Below are positions 1 through 13,621 of a DNA stretch of 64,000 nt, in pieces. Numbering within the stretch: the stretch's first letter is position 1; each line of letters starts with the position of its first letter. Source of the DNA: Protea cynaroides (Eukaryota; Streptophyta; Magnoliopsida; Proteales; Proteaceae); contig CM053266.1 in the NCBI GenBank assembly GCA_028583415.1, positions 41,411,758 to 41,475,757 of the forward strand, in the 5' to 3' direction. The notes under the pieces were generated by a model, which was given only the letters and a program-made list of their open reading frames with translations, searched no databases and was not told the origin of the DNA. Position numbers and translations under genes: made by a program.

Positions 1-3000
1 GAGCCCAAGATCAAGGGCTTGAAGCACTTTAGTTAATGGCTCAAAACTTGCATAGAATCTACAACAGCCTAGAAAATCCCTTGTCAACTTCTCTTTAATG
101 TTTTGATACTGGATACCAGCAACTACATTATAAATCTATCCAAAAAAAAAAAAAAAGATTTTACAGTACAAATCGAAACATCTTGACCTAGCAAAAAAAT
201 GCAACCAAAACCTGCTTAATTGTATTTAAGTAACCCATGTAAATTGCAGACTAATCAAATTGTTAAAGGGTTTCCAGGAAACCTAAGTTAGAGTACCCTC
301 TATTTGGGTATAAAATATAAAAATGGCCTCATGAAAATTGTCTGTTGGGCTAGTTAAAACCTTTACTTTCTTCATCCACTAAACCATCATTTATACCAAT
401 TACACCACCTGACATTAAAACCGATCATTTTCAAGCTTGGGTCCATTCCTTTTTAATTTTTTTTTTGTAAAGAGCTTGGGCCCATTCCATGGCGTGGTCA
501 CTCCTCTTTAGACTCAATATCTACACTCTTATTAAAGGATGTACCTAGTGCCAAGCAGCAAGGCCTTAATATCTCTTTTTTTTTTTCTTTTTTTTCTTTT
601 TTTTCTTTCAATAATAGATAATAAAAAACATAAAAGTTCCATTACCTTAGTGAAATGCATGATATTAAACGGTTAGTAAAATGCATGCATTGGTTGTGAA
701 TAATGTATACAAATATGAAAAACTCATTGCTTTAAAGGTGGTCAATTGACATCGTTTTTCTATTTTCCTATATCAACCAAGATGCATGTTATTATGGTTA
801 TAGAAAATAAATACAGTGCAACTTCAAATGTCAAGACTAAAGCATTAGAGGAAACCAAATATATGAACATGTTGGTAAGTATACATTTACCATAGGACTC
901 TAAAATAACTTTTTATTTTATTATATCATAAAAAATCATGTTTTTATTTTATTTGATTAGGTTTGGTGTGAACAATTAAACATAGGAATTTATTTAATCT
1001 ATTACAAATAAAAAAAAATTGATGAGTACCTAGGATTATGATTGAGAAACATAAAAAAAACATTGCTTAAGTAATTTGTAGGTTGAAAATTTGTTTAACA
1101 GATGGAATTGTTTTTTATATGGAAGAAATTAATAGATATTTCTTTTTCTTACCAGGCATACATGGGAGACGATTACGTGTCCAAAATGATTTCTTATATG
1201 CAAGAAATATGTTCTTTCATGTTTCTTTTCTCTGGGAGAAGTAACGGACAATGATGTTGGATTTAAAAATCCTAACTACTGTAATACATTTGTATAAAGC
1301 TAAAATCTTCTTTTCATGTTTCTTTTTTTGAGAAGAAGTAGAGACCATGGCGTTGGATTTTAGAAATCCTTTTCTGTACTGTAATACATTTGCGTAAAAC
1401 TAAAATCCCATTAAAAGCCTGAACAATACAACAATACATGTATTCTCTTTTTAGATATATCAATTATATATCTATTTGATTTCATGAACATATTGGGCTC
1501 TTTGTTGATTTTGTATTTTGATTAATTTTAGTAGATTCAAGTTCTCTCATCCTTCTTTGGTTAGATGATTCATCAAGTAAATTAGAATATTATCTTTTAG
1601 TTATGAAATTACCCAAAAATCACACCTCTAACTAAATTATTCAAAATAAATTTGTGTATTATAAAACTAACTAAAAAATAATGCCACCGCATAACATTGT
1701 ACTAGAATGATCATCCATCACCACAAAATACAACAATATCAATAAACCTGAACTGCAATAGAGCGATCTCTTCCAAGCATTGTAAACACCAGGAAGTTAT
1801 ACTGTACTCACACTTCACCAAAGACTAACAAAGGTACAATTAAGAAAGAGCTGACTATCAAAATAAATTTACTATTCCCAATAATAACAACGGAATGAAT
1901 CCAATGTTGCTTCCTTTCTTTTCTTAAGACTTGGTTTGTTCAATGTGGTTCTAATTTCTCATCATTTCCATAATGAATTGATTCTCCTTGTGTCCAAAAA
2001 ACAAAAATCCCAATGCCAATGGTAAAATGTTAACAGAGCAATTGAAGTGAGAGGGGAAGGATTGAAAGACCAGTTTGAGGAATCGGGATTAAATCATTGA
2101 TTCTAGTAATTTCGATCCTGGCTGCTTCAAATCGGTCAAGTTGTACTTGATTTCAAGGGTTACAAATTCAGAAAAGAAAGATGCTACACTTGCTTTTCTA
2201 ATTCACAAAACTGCCTTTGATTATTGTTTCTTGCAGGCAGTCCTTTTTGTTTATAGGAATTGAAAAAACTCATCCTAATGTAGAACATCTCACAACTATA
2301 GAACAGATCCCTCCTATAGAACATCTATCACAGAAAAATGAAAAAAATAAAAAATTATAACATCTATATAACATAAATTCTGTAAGGCATGTCTTTATTT
2401 TTTCAACCATCGTATCAAGATCACGGACCAGAGAGGGAAAGACCAACAAAAAACAAATTTTCCATCAAAATTTCAATGCAAATCAGATGGTTGTTTTTTT
2501 TATGAAATCAAAATTTGAAAAAAAAAAAATCTACAAATGTGGTTTCTCAAAAGCTCTGAATCCATTTTTACGATTTTCGATCGATTTCTTATTTTTCGAC
2601 GTGTGTACCAACAATCAGAAAACAAAGTAAAGTAGTTCAACAAAAAAAGATCAGTTCCTGAAAGTTTGAGATAGATCTCATGATTATTATCAAAGAAATC
2701 TAAGATAGAAAATCACTGCTAATTTGGATCTTAAAAATGGAGTATTTTTTTGTCAAATGTTTTCGACCAAACGATGCTTTTCTTCTCATTGTATCACGCA
2801 TGGTAGAAGACTATTTCAACAAAAAAATGATGGATCTCTAATATTTTGAGGTAGATCTTTTGGTTCGATTTGAAGAAATCTGGCCTTGAAAAATTATGCC
2901 AGAAAATCTCTTGAAAGAAGATGAAGTTCTCTCCACCAAATTTCAGCTACTTTTTCCTTTTCTAGACGTTCAGTGATCACCTGTTTGCTATTGGATTGCA

Positions 3001-3321
3001 ATGTAGAATAACCCACCTTAGATAATATCAAGTTGATCTGATCTTAAGTTTATGAGATATTGAAGTTAAAAGTTCTAACAATATTTAGAGGAACTATGTA
3101 TGAGATGGAATTGTAAGAAAAAAATTTGCCAAAATTTGTCTAGAATCCAGCATGTCTTCCGGCTAGACAGTTGCTCCAATTGTCTAATATAAAGACTAAC
3201 CATATTGTAAAATGAAAGGCAATAGATATAATTAGAATTTTGTCTTATTTTGGATAACCTTAATTAATATCTCAAATATAAATTATGAAATGTTAGATAC
3301 TTTGGTATAATTCTTTGGAAT
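1..3321. other. AT-rich intergenic DNA, no gene recognised
   Basis: There is no open reading frame of meaningful length and no recognisable protein similarity. The sequence is AT-rich with poly-A and poly-T tracts. The only structure I can support is the local tandem duplication at about 1217-1409, listed separately. Parts of 2200-3100 have the look of old repetitive DNA, but I could not place them in a family. Confidence 0.6.
1217..1409. repeat. Two-copy tandem duplication, ~96 bp unit
   Basis: Two imperfect copies lie head to tail at about 1217-1312 and 1313-1409. Each starts with a TTCATGTTTCTTTT-like run, passes through GTTGGATTT and AATCCT, and ends with CTGTAATACATTTG followed by AACTAAAATC-like sequence. 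No coding potential is seen. Confidence 0.75.
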
Positions 3322-3424
3322 TTGTACACACTACCCGTCACACCTTGGGAATTGGTTTCGCCCGAAGCATGGGACCAATGATCGCCCATTTCTTGTGTGT
3401 ACCACTAGTGCCACAAAGGCTTTC
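3322..3424 (+). pseudogene. rrn18: Mitochondrial rrn18 3'-end fragment (NUMT)
   Basis: About 100 bp match the 3' part of a plant mitochondrial small-subunit rRNA gene. Visible landmarks are the universal TTGTACACAC-CCCGTCACACC decoding-region motif, then GGTTTCGCCCGAAGCAT, GGACCAATGATC and TGTGTACCACTAGTGCCAC, which are typical of plant mitochondrial rrn18 rather than the plastid or cytosolic gene. Both sides run straight into AT-rich nuclear sequence, so this is a short organelle insertion and not a functional rRNA gene. Substitutions are present (for example CTACCCGTCA for CCGCCCGTCA). Confidence 0.85.
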
Positions 3425-3429
3425 GAAAT

Positions 3430-4666
3430 TAGATGCCATTTAATTTACAAAAAATAAAAACAAAAAGATTTTGAATTAAAGGCTATGGTTTAACCCAAGC
3501 CCCATTACAATAAATGAAAAAAATAAAATAAAAATAAAGGCTATGGCTGAAATGCTTGAATCAATAAGAGAATCTAGTTTTACAAGAGATTGGATGGACA
3601 AAAAATTTATATTGATAAATGATTAAAGGATAATGTGATAATGAAAATTTTCATTTAATTCAAGGCCCCAGAATTTTTTTTTTTTTTTTTTTGGGGGTAA
3701 GTCCCAGAAAATGTTTCATTATTGTGGAGCAGAAGAGTAGGGGTGTCAAGTCCTGATTCTGTAAATATTAGACACGTGGTGAATTATTTGGCTTAGAATC
3801 CTTTTCAAGTACCATGCAGTCCCACATATGGAAATTCCCCGGAATTTCCTTTTTCTCCGTCTTTCTGGCACTGGGATGTTAGTGAATGAATCCGACAGCA
3901 GAGAAATGACATGAGCTGCGACGAGGCCCCTGAGCTGAAGCTGAACTCATAATAAATCACTCTAAAAACCGAAGTTTGGTTGTTGATCGAGGAAGCAACC
4001 TTTGGGGTGGTAACTAGGCAGCACTTCTTATACTAAAATCAAATGACTGTGAATTACAAGGTATGTTTCACTTACACATGCTTCCCTATTTGGAAATTGC
4101 AGTTGAACTGCAGATCGGCCATTGGCGATCGCGATCCAATCTCGAGTTGGACAGATGAATCACCTTTGACGTGTGATTTTTCCAATCTTAAAGGCGTTGA
4201 CTCGATGCATCCCCATTTTTACTCTTGAACCTGCTTTGAGCTGCTTTTACACACCTCACCTAGTTGCATGATTTTTCTGTTTCTGGGGGAGTCTGCAGAA
4301 CCTGAGTTGAACCCCGATGATAATACTAATGGTTGTTTCATGAATTCTGTAAATTTGAGAGAGAGAAATTTGGACGCTCTGCTTGGGAGAGGTTTCAAGA
4401 CAACCATATTCAGGATCGGAGAGAGTGAGTATAAGAACCCAGGGGGAGGGGAGAGGGACAGAGAGGGAGAGAGATGGATTAGGCCCCTGTTTCATTGTGG
4501 GAATTGAAAGGGCGATCAAAGCAGCAAAAAAGATCGGGCCAGACACCCTGTTTTTCCGTGGGAGTTTGAGAGGGCGATCAAATGCATCAAACCATGGTCT
4601 TAGGTGACATATGCAAACAGGAGTCTGCCGTCGTTACTTCCTCTCGCAGCCAAGGCGAAATCCATC

Positions 4667-4697
<31 letters not shown>

Positions 4698-6211
4698 TGG
4701 GAAGGAAAACCAATCACGGCTGCAGCTGGCGCTGCAACAGAAAAAAAAAAAGACAAGGAAAAGATGTGGTTGGACCACATGTTGCGAAATTACATGTGTA
4801 ACCCTCTATTATAAGTACCACCGTATGTAGGACAAAGAAAGTGAATTGTAAATTCCATTTGTAATAGACGTATTGCCGTTATGTAGAAGTTGATTCTAGC
4901 AGGGCTGGGAAAAAAAAAGAAGAAAAAAAGGCAGGAACACTGCTGTGGTTTTCTCTTAAAATTTTCGCTTTTTTTGTTTTTTTTTGTTTTTTTCTCTCTC
5001 CTTTGCTTGCATTTGAGTATGATTAATGGGCTTTTACTGGGAAAATCCTGGAGATGGTTGCGTTTAAGAAAGTAGAGTTGAATGGTACCAGAAATGGGCG
5101 AGAATAGATGTATTTTAAAGTTTCCTCCCGCAGACATCTACGTTTTTTCGTTACTCTTTTCCAAAAACTGAAGTTTGAATTCATGGTTTTTTTCTTATTT
5201 ATTAGCAAATCATAGTTTCTTCTGAACCAGAATCATCATGGCCAGGTTTATCTGTGCCTTAATTCTTTAGTTGTTAAAATAATTAAAAAAAAAAAAAAAC
5301 CACGTTCCGTCTTTCATGGCTGCCGCTTTCAATTATCGAGTTTATATTAAAAGTATGCTTGTTTCTTGGTTCAGTGCAGGTGAAAAGAAGGTGAGAGTAA
5401 GTGAAATTGATCGTAAAGAACTCAAAATTTGAAGCCGGCTACAAGGTTACCAGGTCGACCATCGATGACTTCTGTTTCGTGTCAACAATTTGGTGACTAA
5501 TACATAGGACCTGTCCGGCATTCTTTTTTATTTCTTCACACACGTGTTTGTTCAACAGTGACTTCGTTCCTCACTTGTCAATTGGGTTTTGCATCGTAGT
5601 CTACGTTCACTGTTTGTAACATTTTTACGTTTAATACCTTGCTTTTTCCTCTGATTCCTTCCAAAGAAATTTAAAGCAGTTCTTTGGGAATCTCTTTCTC
5701 CTTCCCGGTCTCTGTTTACGAATGATAATTTGATCTGTCTGCATTTTAAGCTTTAATAATAAGCCCTTTTTTTTCAACGGCTAAGTGGGCTTCTTCAACC
5801 TGAACTTGTTTGTTGAAGGTTAGATGCGGCCCCCTGCTAGAGGTCGATTCCAGGCTCTGGCAATTTCTTTCCTGTTATTCTTCTTGTTTTCATTTGCTTG
5901 CAGTAACTTATTTCGTAAATCCACCCACCTCCTTCCCGAATTTCTTTATTTGGGGTTTGGGGAGAATCAAAATGGTTTTGTACTAAAAAAAACTTTTCCA
6001 TTGATGACTTTATGGACCTGTTTTGTTTCCTTTTATCCTTCTTCTTGATCACTCTATTGTAATTGATGACGTGAATGCTGCAACTGAAATGCTGCCTAAT
6101 TTGGGATACGAGGTTTTCTTTATGGAGCAATTTGCTTGATTGTCTGCCGCTTCTGCAAGACTCATGTTCGGGTTATCATCTGCAGAATACGGAGATTTGG
6201 TCCATCCAAGA
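3430..6211. promoter_or_regulatory. Upstream and probable leader region of the first MATE gene
   Basis: No recognisable protein is encoded. Purine-rich GAGAGA stretches at about 4350-4480, a (GTC)n run at about 4668-4694 and poly-A/T tracts are present. A good acceptor (pyrimidine-rich stretch, then TCTGCAG ending at 6185) lies 26 bp before the chosen ATG at 6212. This suggests that an untranslated upstream exon is spliced to 6186. The transcription start and the upstream exon cannot be located by eye. Confidence 0.35.
4668..4694. repeat. (GTC)n trinucleotide repeat
   Basis: About nine GTC units, slightly interrupted, lie in the region upstream of the first MATE gene. The small reading frames through it consist of serine, valine or arginine runs produced by the repeat and are not counted as genes. 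Confidence 0.85.
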
Positions 6212-9200
6212 ATGGCAGAGGATGACGACTCCTTTCCGTCTGGACAGAAAACAAAAATGCCCCTTTGTGTTATTTTCAAGGATTTAAGGTACCATTTCAT
6301 TGTGTTCCTGGTTGCAAAATTTCATCAGTTTATCAGCCATTAGGGGAACAAAAAAAAAAAAAAAAAAAAAAAAAGAAAAGAATGGAAGGTTGTTTTGGCT
6401 TAGGATTAAAATATACTCTGCTTTAACTATCAGCAGCTCAGTGAGTTTTTTTATTTTACTTGTTTGTTTCCTAGAGTTGCCTTCAGTAATAAGTTATGGT
6501 TGCCAATGATTGATTCCGTCATTGGATGTCCAGGAATGTTTTAAAGATGGATGAGCTGGGCTCTGAGATAGCCCAAATTGCATTTCCTGCAGCCATGGCT
6601 TTGGCAGCTGACCCCATTGCTTCCCTAATAGACACTGCATTCATCGGTCAAATAGGTACTGCTTTTCAGTTCAGTTCAGTTCCTATTATGAGATTATGTC
6701 TTTGCTATTCTGTTAGTTGATGCTGATTGATTTGGAGATCATCCCAGTCCTGGTGCAACATTGTTTCTGAATTTTAGTTTTCACTCTAATCCTTCCTTGC
6801 CTGTGTATAATTAATGTATTGATAGATTTTGCACTTTTCAGCCAGAATTTTCTTGCATTATAGGGTATAAATGCTAATGCTATTGATATAAATAGGTCCA
6901 GAGTATCTTAATCATGACGAGCATAGATATATAATTATATTTTATAATACCGTAAATTCTCAAATTTTCTAATTATAGAGAAGGATAGCCTTCAGCAACA
7001 TAAACAGACCTCCAGGAAGGGTTATCTTTCTTTCATGTACATTCAAAGCTTGTCCCTTCTCACCGATAATAACTAAAGTCATCCTTCAAAGAGCAGCACA
7101 AATGACATTTCCTTTGATGGGGATGCCTGTCCTTGACAGTCCACCCTTTTTTGAGCTACTAGGAGGTCTCCTATGGTCAGGTTCACTATTAGATGGGAAG
7201 CCCGCTCCTTGGATTCGTCACATGTCAAGTTTTCGGCTTCTAACTTTTCTTTATGTCCCGCCACATTAGGGCTTTTATCATTTTATTTTCAAGTTGTCTC
7301 AAAGTTGAAATTCAACCAATTTCTGAAGCGTTACCCAAAATAAATTTTTTGAAGCTTTACGCACAAAAAATTTTAAGCTTTATATCTCCACATGTGGATG
7401 ACACATCTAGAAAATATGAGCCCCAACAAAGATGCCATGTGGAAGATATTTGGGCTGTCAGGGAGAGACTTCTTTGATGGTTCCTGATGGCAAAAGGGGT
7501 TTTTCAACACATTCAAATCAATTACCCCTCTTTGCTGCAGGATCTTATCACAGTTCAACCCAAATTTAACCCTTAACAATAAACAAGAATTATTGAATTT
7601 GACAAATAATTCTATCCAATAGAATGCTTCAAAACTTGAAAACAATGATCTTTAGGGTTACGATGCTCCAGAAGATGAATTTGATTCAACGGGCAGGATC
7701 ATAACCAATTTTGCTCGTAGGTCTCAAATAGTTATTTTAACAGAACTAAAATTGTATAACAGTAGAAAAAATTACTTGTCTCAGAATCCAGCCGTTGGAA
7801 TGTCTTGAAACTTGGAGGGGAAGTACTCTAGGATGTGCTTGATAACATACCCAAATTTGAAGGTGATCCAACCATGGATGAAGAAGTTATGAATTTTCAA
7901 AAAAACACTATCGTTTGAAAATGGGACTGAACAGAATAAGAGTTTCGGTTGAGTCAGAATTTAATAATAAACTTTGGCCAACTCTGCTGCCAGCATCTTC
8001 TTCCTCTTTGTTTATAATGCTAAAAGGAAATACAAAAGATAGAAGGACTGGTTCCAAGAAGGGAATGTCCAAAAATAAAAAGAGAAACTTTTCTTTATAA
8101 CTTTTAGGAAAGTTTCCAAAACAAATAACATCTATGATTGACTCATATGACAACCTATCTTAGGAAACAAAACAAATTTAGGAAACAAAACTAATGACTA
8201 ATTTTATGAAAATAAATCTAACTTATTGATTTTAGGAAGAAGACAAAGATTTCAAAAAAAATTCTGTTGGTACTGTTCATGAACAGTACCGCGTGGACAG
8301 TGTTCACGTGAAGTGGGATGGACCCATGTTGACCGGACCTTGGGCTGGTCCTTGGACTGCATCAGTTCCTTTATGGGCCATCATGGAAAGTTTTGCCACA
8401 ATTCCTTAGTAAGTGTCTAATTTCAGATATTCTATAGCTTCCATTTTGCATGTGTCAATGTGGTCTGACATGGTGATCATCTTGGTATCGCCTGGAAGAT
8501 CTTATTAGCCACAAATTTGGCCTAAAACTTTGGTCCTCCCTTGCACATGTGATTCCCTGCATATAATTTTCAGTCCTGAATGCAATCCCTAGTTTTTGGT
8601 CCCATCCAGAATCAGTTGGTACTATTTGTTGGTTGTTCACTTGGGAACGCAGCCTCTGTATAATAGGTTTCAGTCCTGAATGCAATCCCTAGTTTTTGGT
8701 ATTTTGTTTGTTTTTCACTTAGGAACTGAGCCTCTGTATATTGGTGAAGTTTTCGTAGACATATAAATTTCTATCACCTTGACATTTTCTACCTCAATTG
8801 AAATATTTGATAATTTTAGAGTTTTGAAGGATGGCTTAATCTTGTCATTTTGATGGAGTTGTGACCAAGGGCTACTACAATGTTGTTGTTGTTTGTTTCT
8901 TTGAGCAAAAGAAGGGTCCCATGGAGACTCTCCTTATTATAAATAAACTCCAATGGACAGCTTATTTTTCCAATGTTTGCCAACAATGCACAATTCTGTG
9001 GCGAATGAGTGAGCTAGGAATCATGAAGACCACATTATATGAAGGAACTTCGCGGTAACTGTAGTGTGTTCTCTTCTGCTTTTCTATTTAATCGCCACTA
9101 TGCCTCCATGGCTGTCTCATTGATGTTCCTTGTATTGACTATTCTTTTTGATAAGATCTCTGTTGTTAACGATCAAATGCACATGCACACAAAGGTATAT

Positions 9201-12200
9201 TCCCTGTTTAGGGTGCAGGCACTATGTAACTGGTACACACTGCTAGGAATGGGGTGGCTTCAGAGCTTAGTTGTAGTCACATTCTGGAAGAAATCCTACA
9301 GTTCTAGGCCTTGATTTTTTTTACCATAATGCCAGTCCACACTCCTTCTGGGGGCACATTAGTATACGCACGGCCGTGCGCCTGGCGGTTTTCCGCCGCA
9401 GCCTAACGACGTATAAGCAATCCAGTCACCTTGGGCTTAGCCACTTGCTTGCATTTGCTTCTTTGTCAAGAAATTTGCCTACTTTCCTACTTCAAAATGG
9501 TTCAGGTTACTTATTCGTGTGTCAGAAATAGTTGATTATTCTTGTTGCTAACAAACAACTGCCTTTCTTATGTAGGGAGAGAAAGGCTAGTTAGTTATCA
9601 CTGCAAAAAATTGTTTAATCTAATGAAGGTTTGATTTCCTGTAGTATATTTCTGTAGAAGGAACACTTTTTCATATAAAACTCTACTAGGTGCTGGACAC
9701 CTTTAATTTTTGTCCACTTTCAGGGGAGAATTACCATATTTCTAAATATAGTTACTTGACAGATAACTTTTAATCAATATTTATTATTAGGCAAATTATT
9801 ATTGTCACAAAAGTTTGTTGTTTTTCCTATCATGATCAGATTCCGAAGTCTCAGGATATGTGACTGGGTCAACTCTTGTCGACCTGACACCCTAGGATAT
9901 CTAGCGCAGTGTATACGCCACACACCATCTCATTCCACAAAGATAACCACAACCGCAATAATCAGAGTAACAGAAAAAAGTATATAGTGGAAGGCTAAAT
10001 AATCTCAAGCAATAAACTGAAGTGTCTAGGTTATAGTTTAAATAGTAACTTCAATATTCAAAAACATCCAACTCAAGACATAAAGTAAATAATCCCGCAC
10101 TTAAACCATTAAACAAATACATAAAGAGTAGGGGCAACACGTCCAAACAAGCTACTAAAAACTAAGATAGAGAAATCATGATTGGCCTTCCAAGGCACAA
10201 TCATCAAACTGGCGAATTGGGCCAAAGAGCCTTCAACAGGGTTCTCCAAGATATACCCGAACTCCTCCCAAGGTCAAGGGAAACTCAATGAAGTCAACAA
10301 CAACTACCTGTATCAGAATCTGAAAAGGGAATCGCATGATGGGGTAAGCTCCACTGAGCTCAGTGAGGGGAAAGGGGCATGGAAGAACACAGTAATGATA
10401 TAACAGATTTTAATTTAGTCAAGTGAGTGAACAATGTATGCAGCCTTTTGGCACTGTACTGGTTACTACAGAAACCTCATCCACTGGGTACATGGCCACA
10501 ATCCCTCGGGGGTTTTACCGAGAGACCAAATCCCTCCCCTAGTAGGCTCCCTCCTGTTGACTTGGTCCGTAGACCTCAACTCATCCCTTCACCGCAGTGT
10601 ATGGCTACCATGGGGAGAGATGTAACCATGCCTGGCTCTCCAGCCCAACACCGGGAGGAGCCATGTGAAGGGGAGCACCACGAGCACAATCACAACTCCT
10701 TTATTAATGAGCCTACGCCATTACCTAATCCCCTAGTGGCGAGGGTACATGTCATGAGGTTGTATACCTAACCATATGCTTCGCTACATGGCATCTATAG
10801 ATAATGATGATGGGCTGCAACTCAGCTTCAGTCATGTTGTTAAGTACCATTCTCAGATCTAGACCGTTGATTTGAAGGGACACAACTCTTCATTGGAGAA
10901 CCTCCAAAAGACGTCTCCGGCTCAATAAATAGAGGAGGAGGAACCTCATGCAGTAATAATGATTACGTACAAATTAAGAACTGTTCTTTCTCTTTCTCTC
11001 TCCCTCTTTATAGCATATGTGTTTGGGACATTTATTTTTTAATCTGAAGCACAACTCTGAAGTTCTCCAAGAGGCGCATCGAATTAGTTCAAGTTTGTTG
11101 CAAAAAGCCAAGGTTGTTTTATCTTGGAGTCAGATTTGCATCATCAACCCGGTTGCACTTGTGGGGGAAAATATTGACTTTAGGACCGTGCCGATCGTGG
11201 TACAACTCGGCCTGTGTTCTAATCATCTTGATACAACTCCTTGTTCATTTTACTGCCGCAACCATCAACAAGTCGATTCTCATCTAAAGTATCAATCTCT
11301 ACAACATTCCCTCTTCCCTTTTCTCTCTTTCTTTCTCCCATAGTTTTCCCTCCTCTCTCTCTCTCTCTTTCTTACGATTTTCTTCTCTTTCTTTCTTTCT
11401 TCCCTAGATTCTTTGGAGTAGTACTACTCCCTCTCTTGGGATGGATCCCACAGTGCCACATGGCAAACTCCCATAAGAGTGGGAGGTGTGGAAGCACCCT
11501 TCTGAAACAATTGTCTCAATCCCTTCTTTAATGCCACATGGCACGATCCTAGGGAAGGTGGGGATACCATGAGAGGATCTCCCTCCCTTTCTCTGTGCAT
11601 GGAAGGAATTTGTATTCCTTCCTTCTTCCAAAACATGACACATCAGTTTCTGGTGTAACACAACGTAATCAAATTTTCAATCAAACATCCAATCCAATAA
11701 TACCTTAAATAAGTCCATCCAAATCTCTTTCTTCATGGCAAGGATTTAAATTTCGAATTTAAATCCCAAGTCACATAGATTCTTTGTGCCACATGTCAGC
11801 ATCTGATTTAATACGTCAAAAGACATCTTTGATCTAACTCTGCAATAAGTTCTTCCGATAATAGGTCCTTCCCCCCTACCTTGTTTGATTCCAATCATCC
11901 ATAAATAGATCAATTCATATCTTCCACCCTTAGTTCTAACAAGACAAGGTGTCAAATTCAAACTTGAGATCCAATGCATACAATCTCTATGCCACATGTC
12001 AATCATTGGTGCAATATGATTAGGATAGATCCTTCACATAAATCTTCCATCATATCCTATCTTAATCAAAACAAATCATACCAAGAATACTCTAATCAAG
12101 ATTTCCCTCCATTTCCCTTTCATGGTAGGAAACTCAAATTCAAATTCAAATAATATCCCAAGAGATCTTATGCCACGTGTCATCTTGTGGCTTAATGCAA

Positions 12201-13577
12201 ATACACATAATCATGGTAAGATCCCAACGCAAACATCATATCAATCAATCTTTCATAATCTTCCATTAATACATCAATCAGTTTTCTTAAATGGAACATG
12301 ATCATCAAGCAACCAATGGGATAATGCCACCCAGTAAACAAATAGAATGAAACTTAAATGAGAGGTGGGTCTCGCATTTTCACAGGTGGATCACAACTCT
12401 GGTGTACCAAATTCTGTATGCTGGGGTGTGCAGCTGGAAGGTTTTAGTCGGCTGGCTTCAGCTGACAGGGTCAAATTGGTGGATATGGACCATAGTTGTC
12501 AAGATGCCAAGGCAAACCAAGGAGTTGGAAGCCTAACGAGGCTCTAGGCGACCAAGGCGCCTGATTTTTCAAAGCTTACAAGGGCGCCTGGGCGCCTAGG
12601 CGCCTAGGCGACGCCTTGACAACTATGATCTAGACCCTTACTTCTTCCATACAGGAATCACTCAGTATGGGGCTTTCCCCCACTGGGTTTGTGTAAAAAT
12701 AAAGTGTCCGGTTCATCACTAAGGTGGGGGTGGTGATACTTACCAAATCAGGAATGAAGATAACTTACAGAATCCGGAACAGTAGTAAGTTACCATAAAT
12801 GGAAATGGAGATAACTTACCATAAATGGAACCAAAACAATATACGGACTTTGTGTCCATGGTTTTGGTTGTGGGAAGACGTGCCATAACCCAATAATCCA
12901 AATTAGATTGGGATTTTGGGTGCGGGTCTTACATTTCCGAACGTCACAAGGTTCTATTTTGCCATGTGGACAGATGATGTGTCCATTTCGACCACTGGAT
13001 ATAGAGGACATGGTTTAGATTAGCCGCATGTCAAATTTTAGAGTCTAATTCAATCAAATACTCCCTTTGTATTGGCATGCATCCCATCTATGGCCATGCA
13101 TGTGTACTAGTACTCCATACATTACTAGGCATTTTCTCAACTTTTAGAAAGTAGACAGTTTAGATTGAAAATATCATAAAAATAAAATAACTTTGATTTG
13201 TCTTGTGATTTTTGGAAACATCATATTTTTGTTACATGGATAACTACCCTTATTATTAATTGCTTGTGATTTTTTATTTACAGGTCCAGTGGAGCTTGCT
13301 GCTGTGGGAGTTTCTATTGCATTGTTCAATCAAGTTTCAAGGATCGCAATATTCCCACTTGTCAGTGTCACTACTTCTTTTGTTGCAGAGGAAGATGCTC
13401 TTCAAAGAACGAGCACTTCTGGCCAAGAAAATGAATACTTGGAAATGGGGTTTGCTCCAAACAGTGAAATGAAAGAGTTGATTCCAAAATTTGGTATGCT
13501 TTCTTTTCTTTTTCTTACTCTTTCCTCCCCTTTTTTTCATTTCCCAGGATTAGTTGACATGGGCTAATAGACTGCAT

Positions 13578-13621
<44 letters not shown>

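Noticed and set aside
4043..5208. Several short overlapping frames on both strands
   Set aside because: They follow (GTC)n, (GA)n and poly-A/T sequence, show no protein similarity and lie in the probable leader region.
9360..9420. GC-rich GCACGGCCGTGC palindrome and surrounding block
   Set aside because: Looked like an organelle or retroelement piece, but I could not match it to either; too short to call.
10427..10771. 114-codon frame in intron 2
   Set aside because: No family resemblance; it lies in probable retroelement debris and the proline-rich composition does not suggest a domain.
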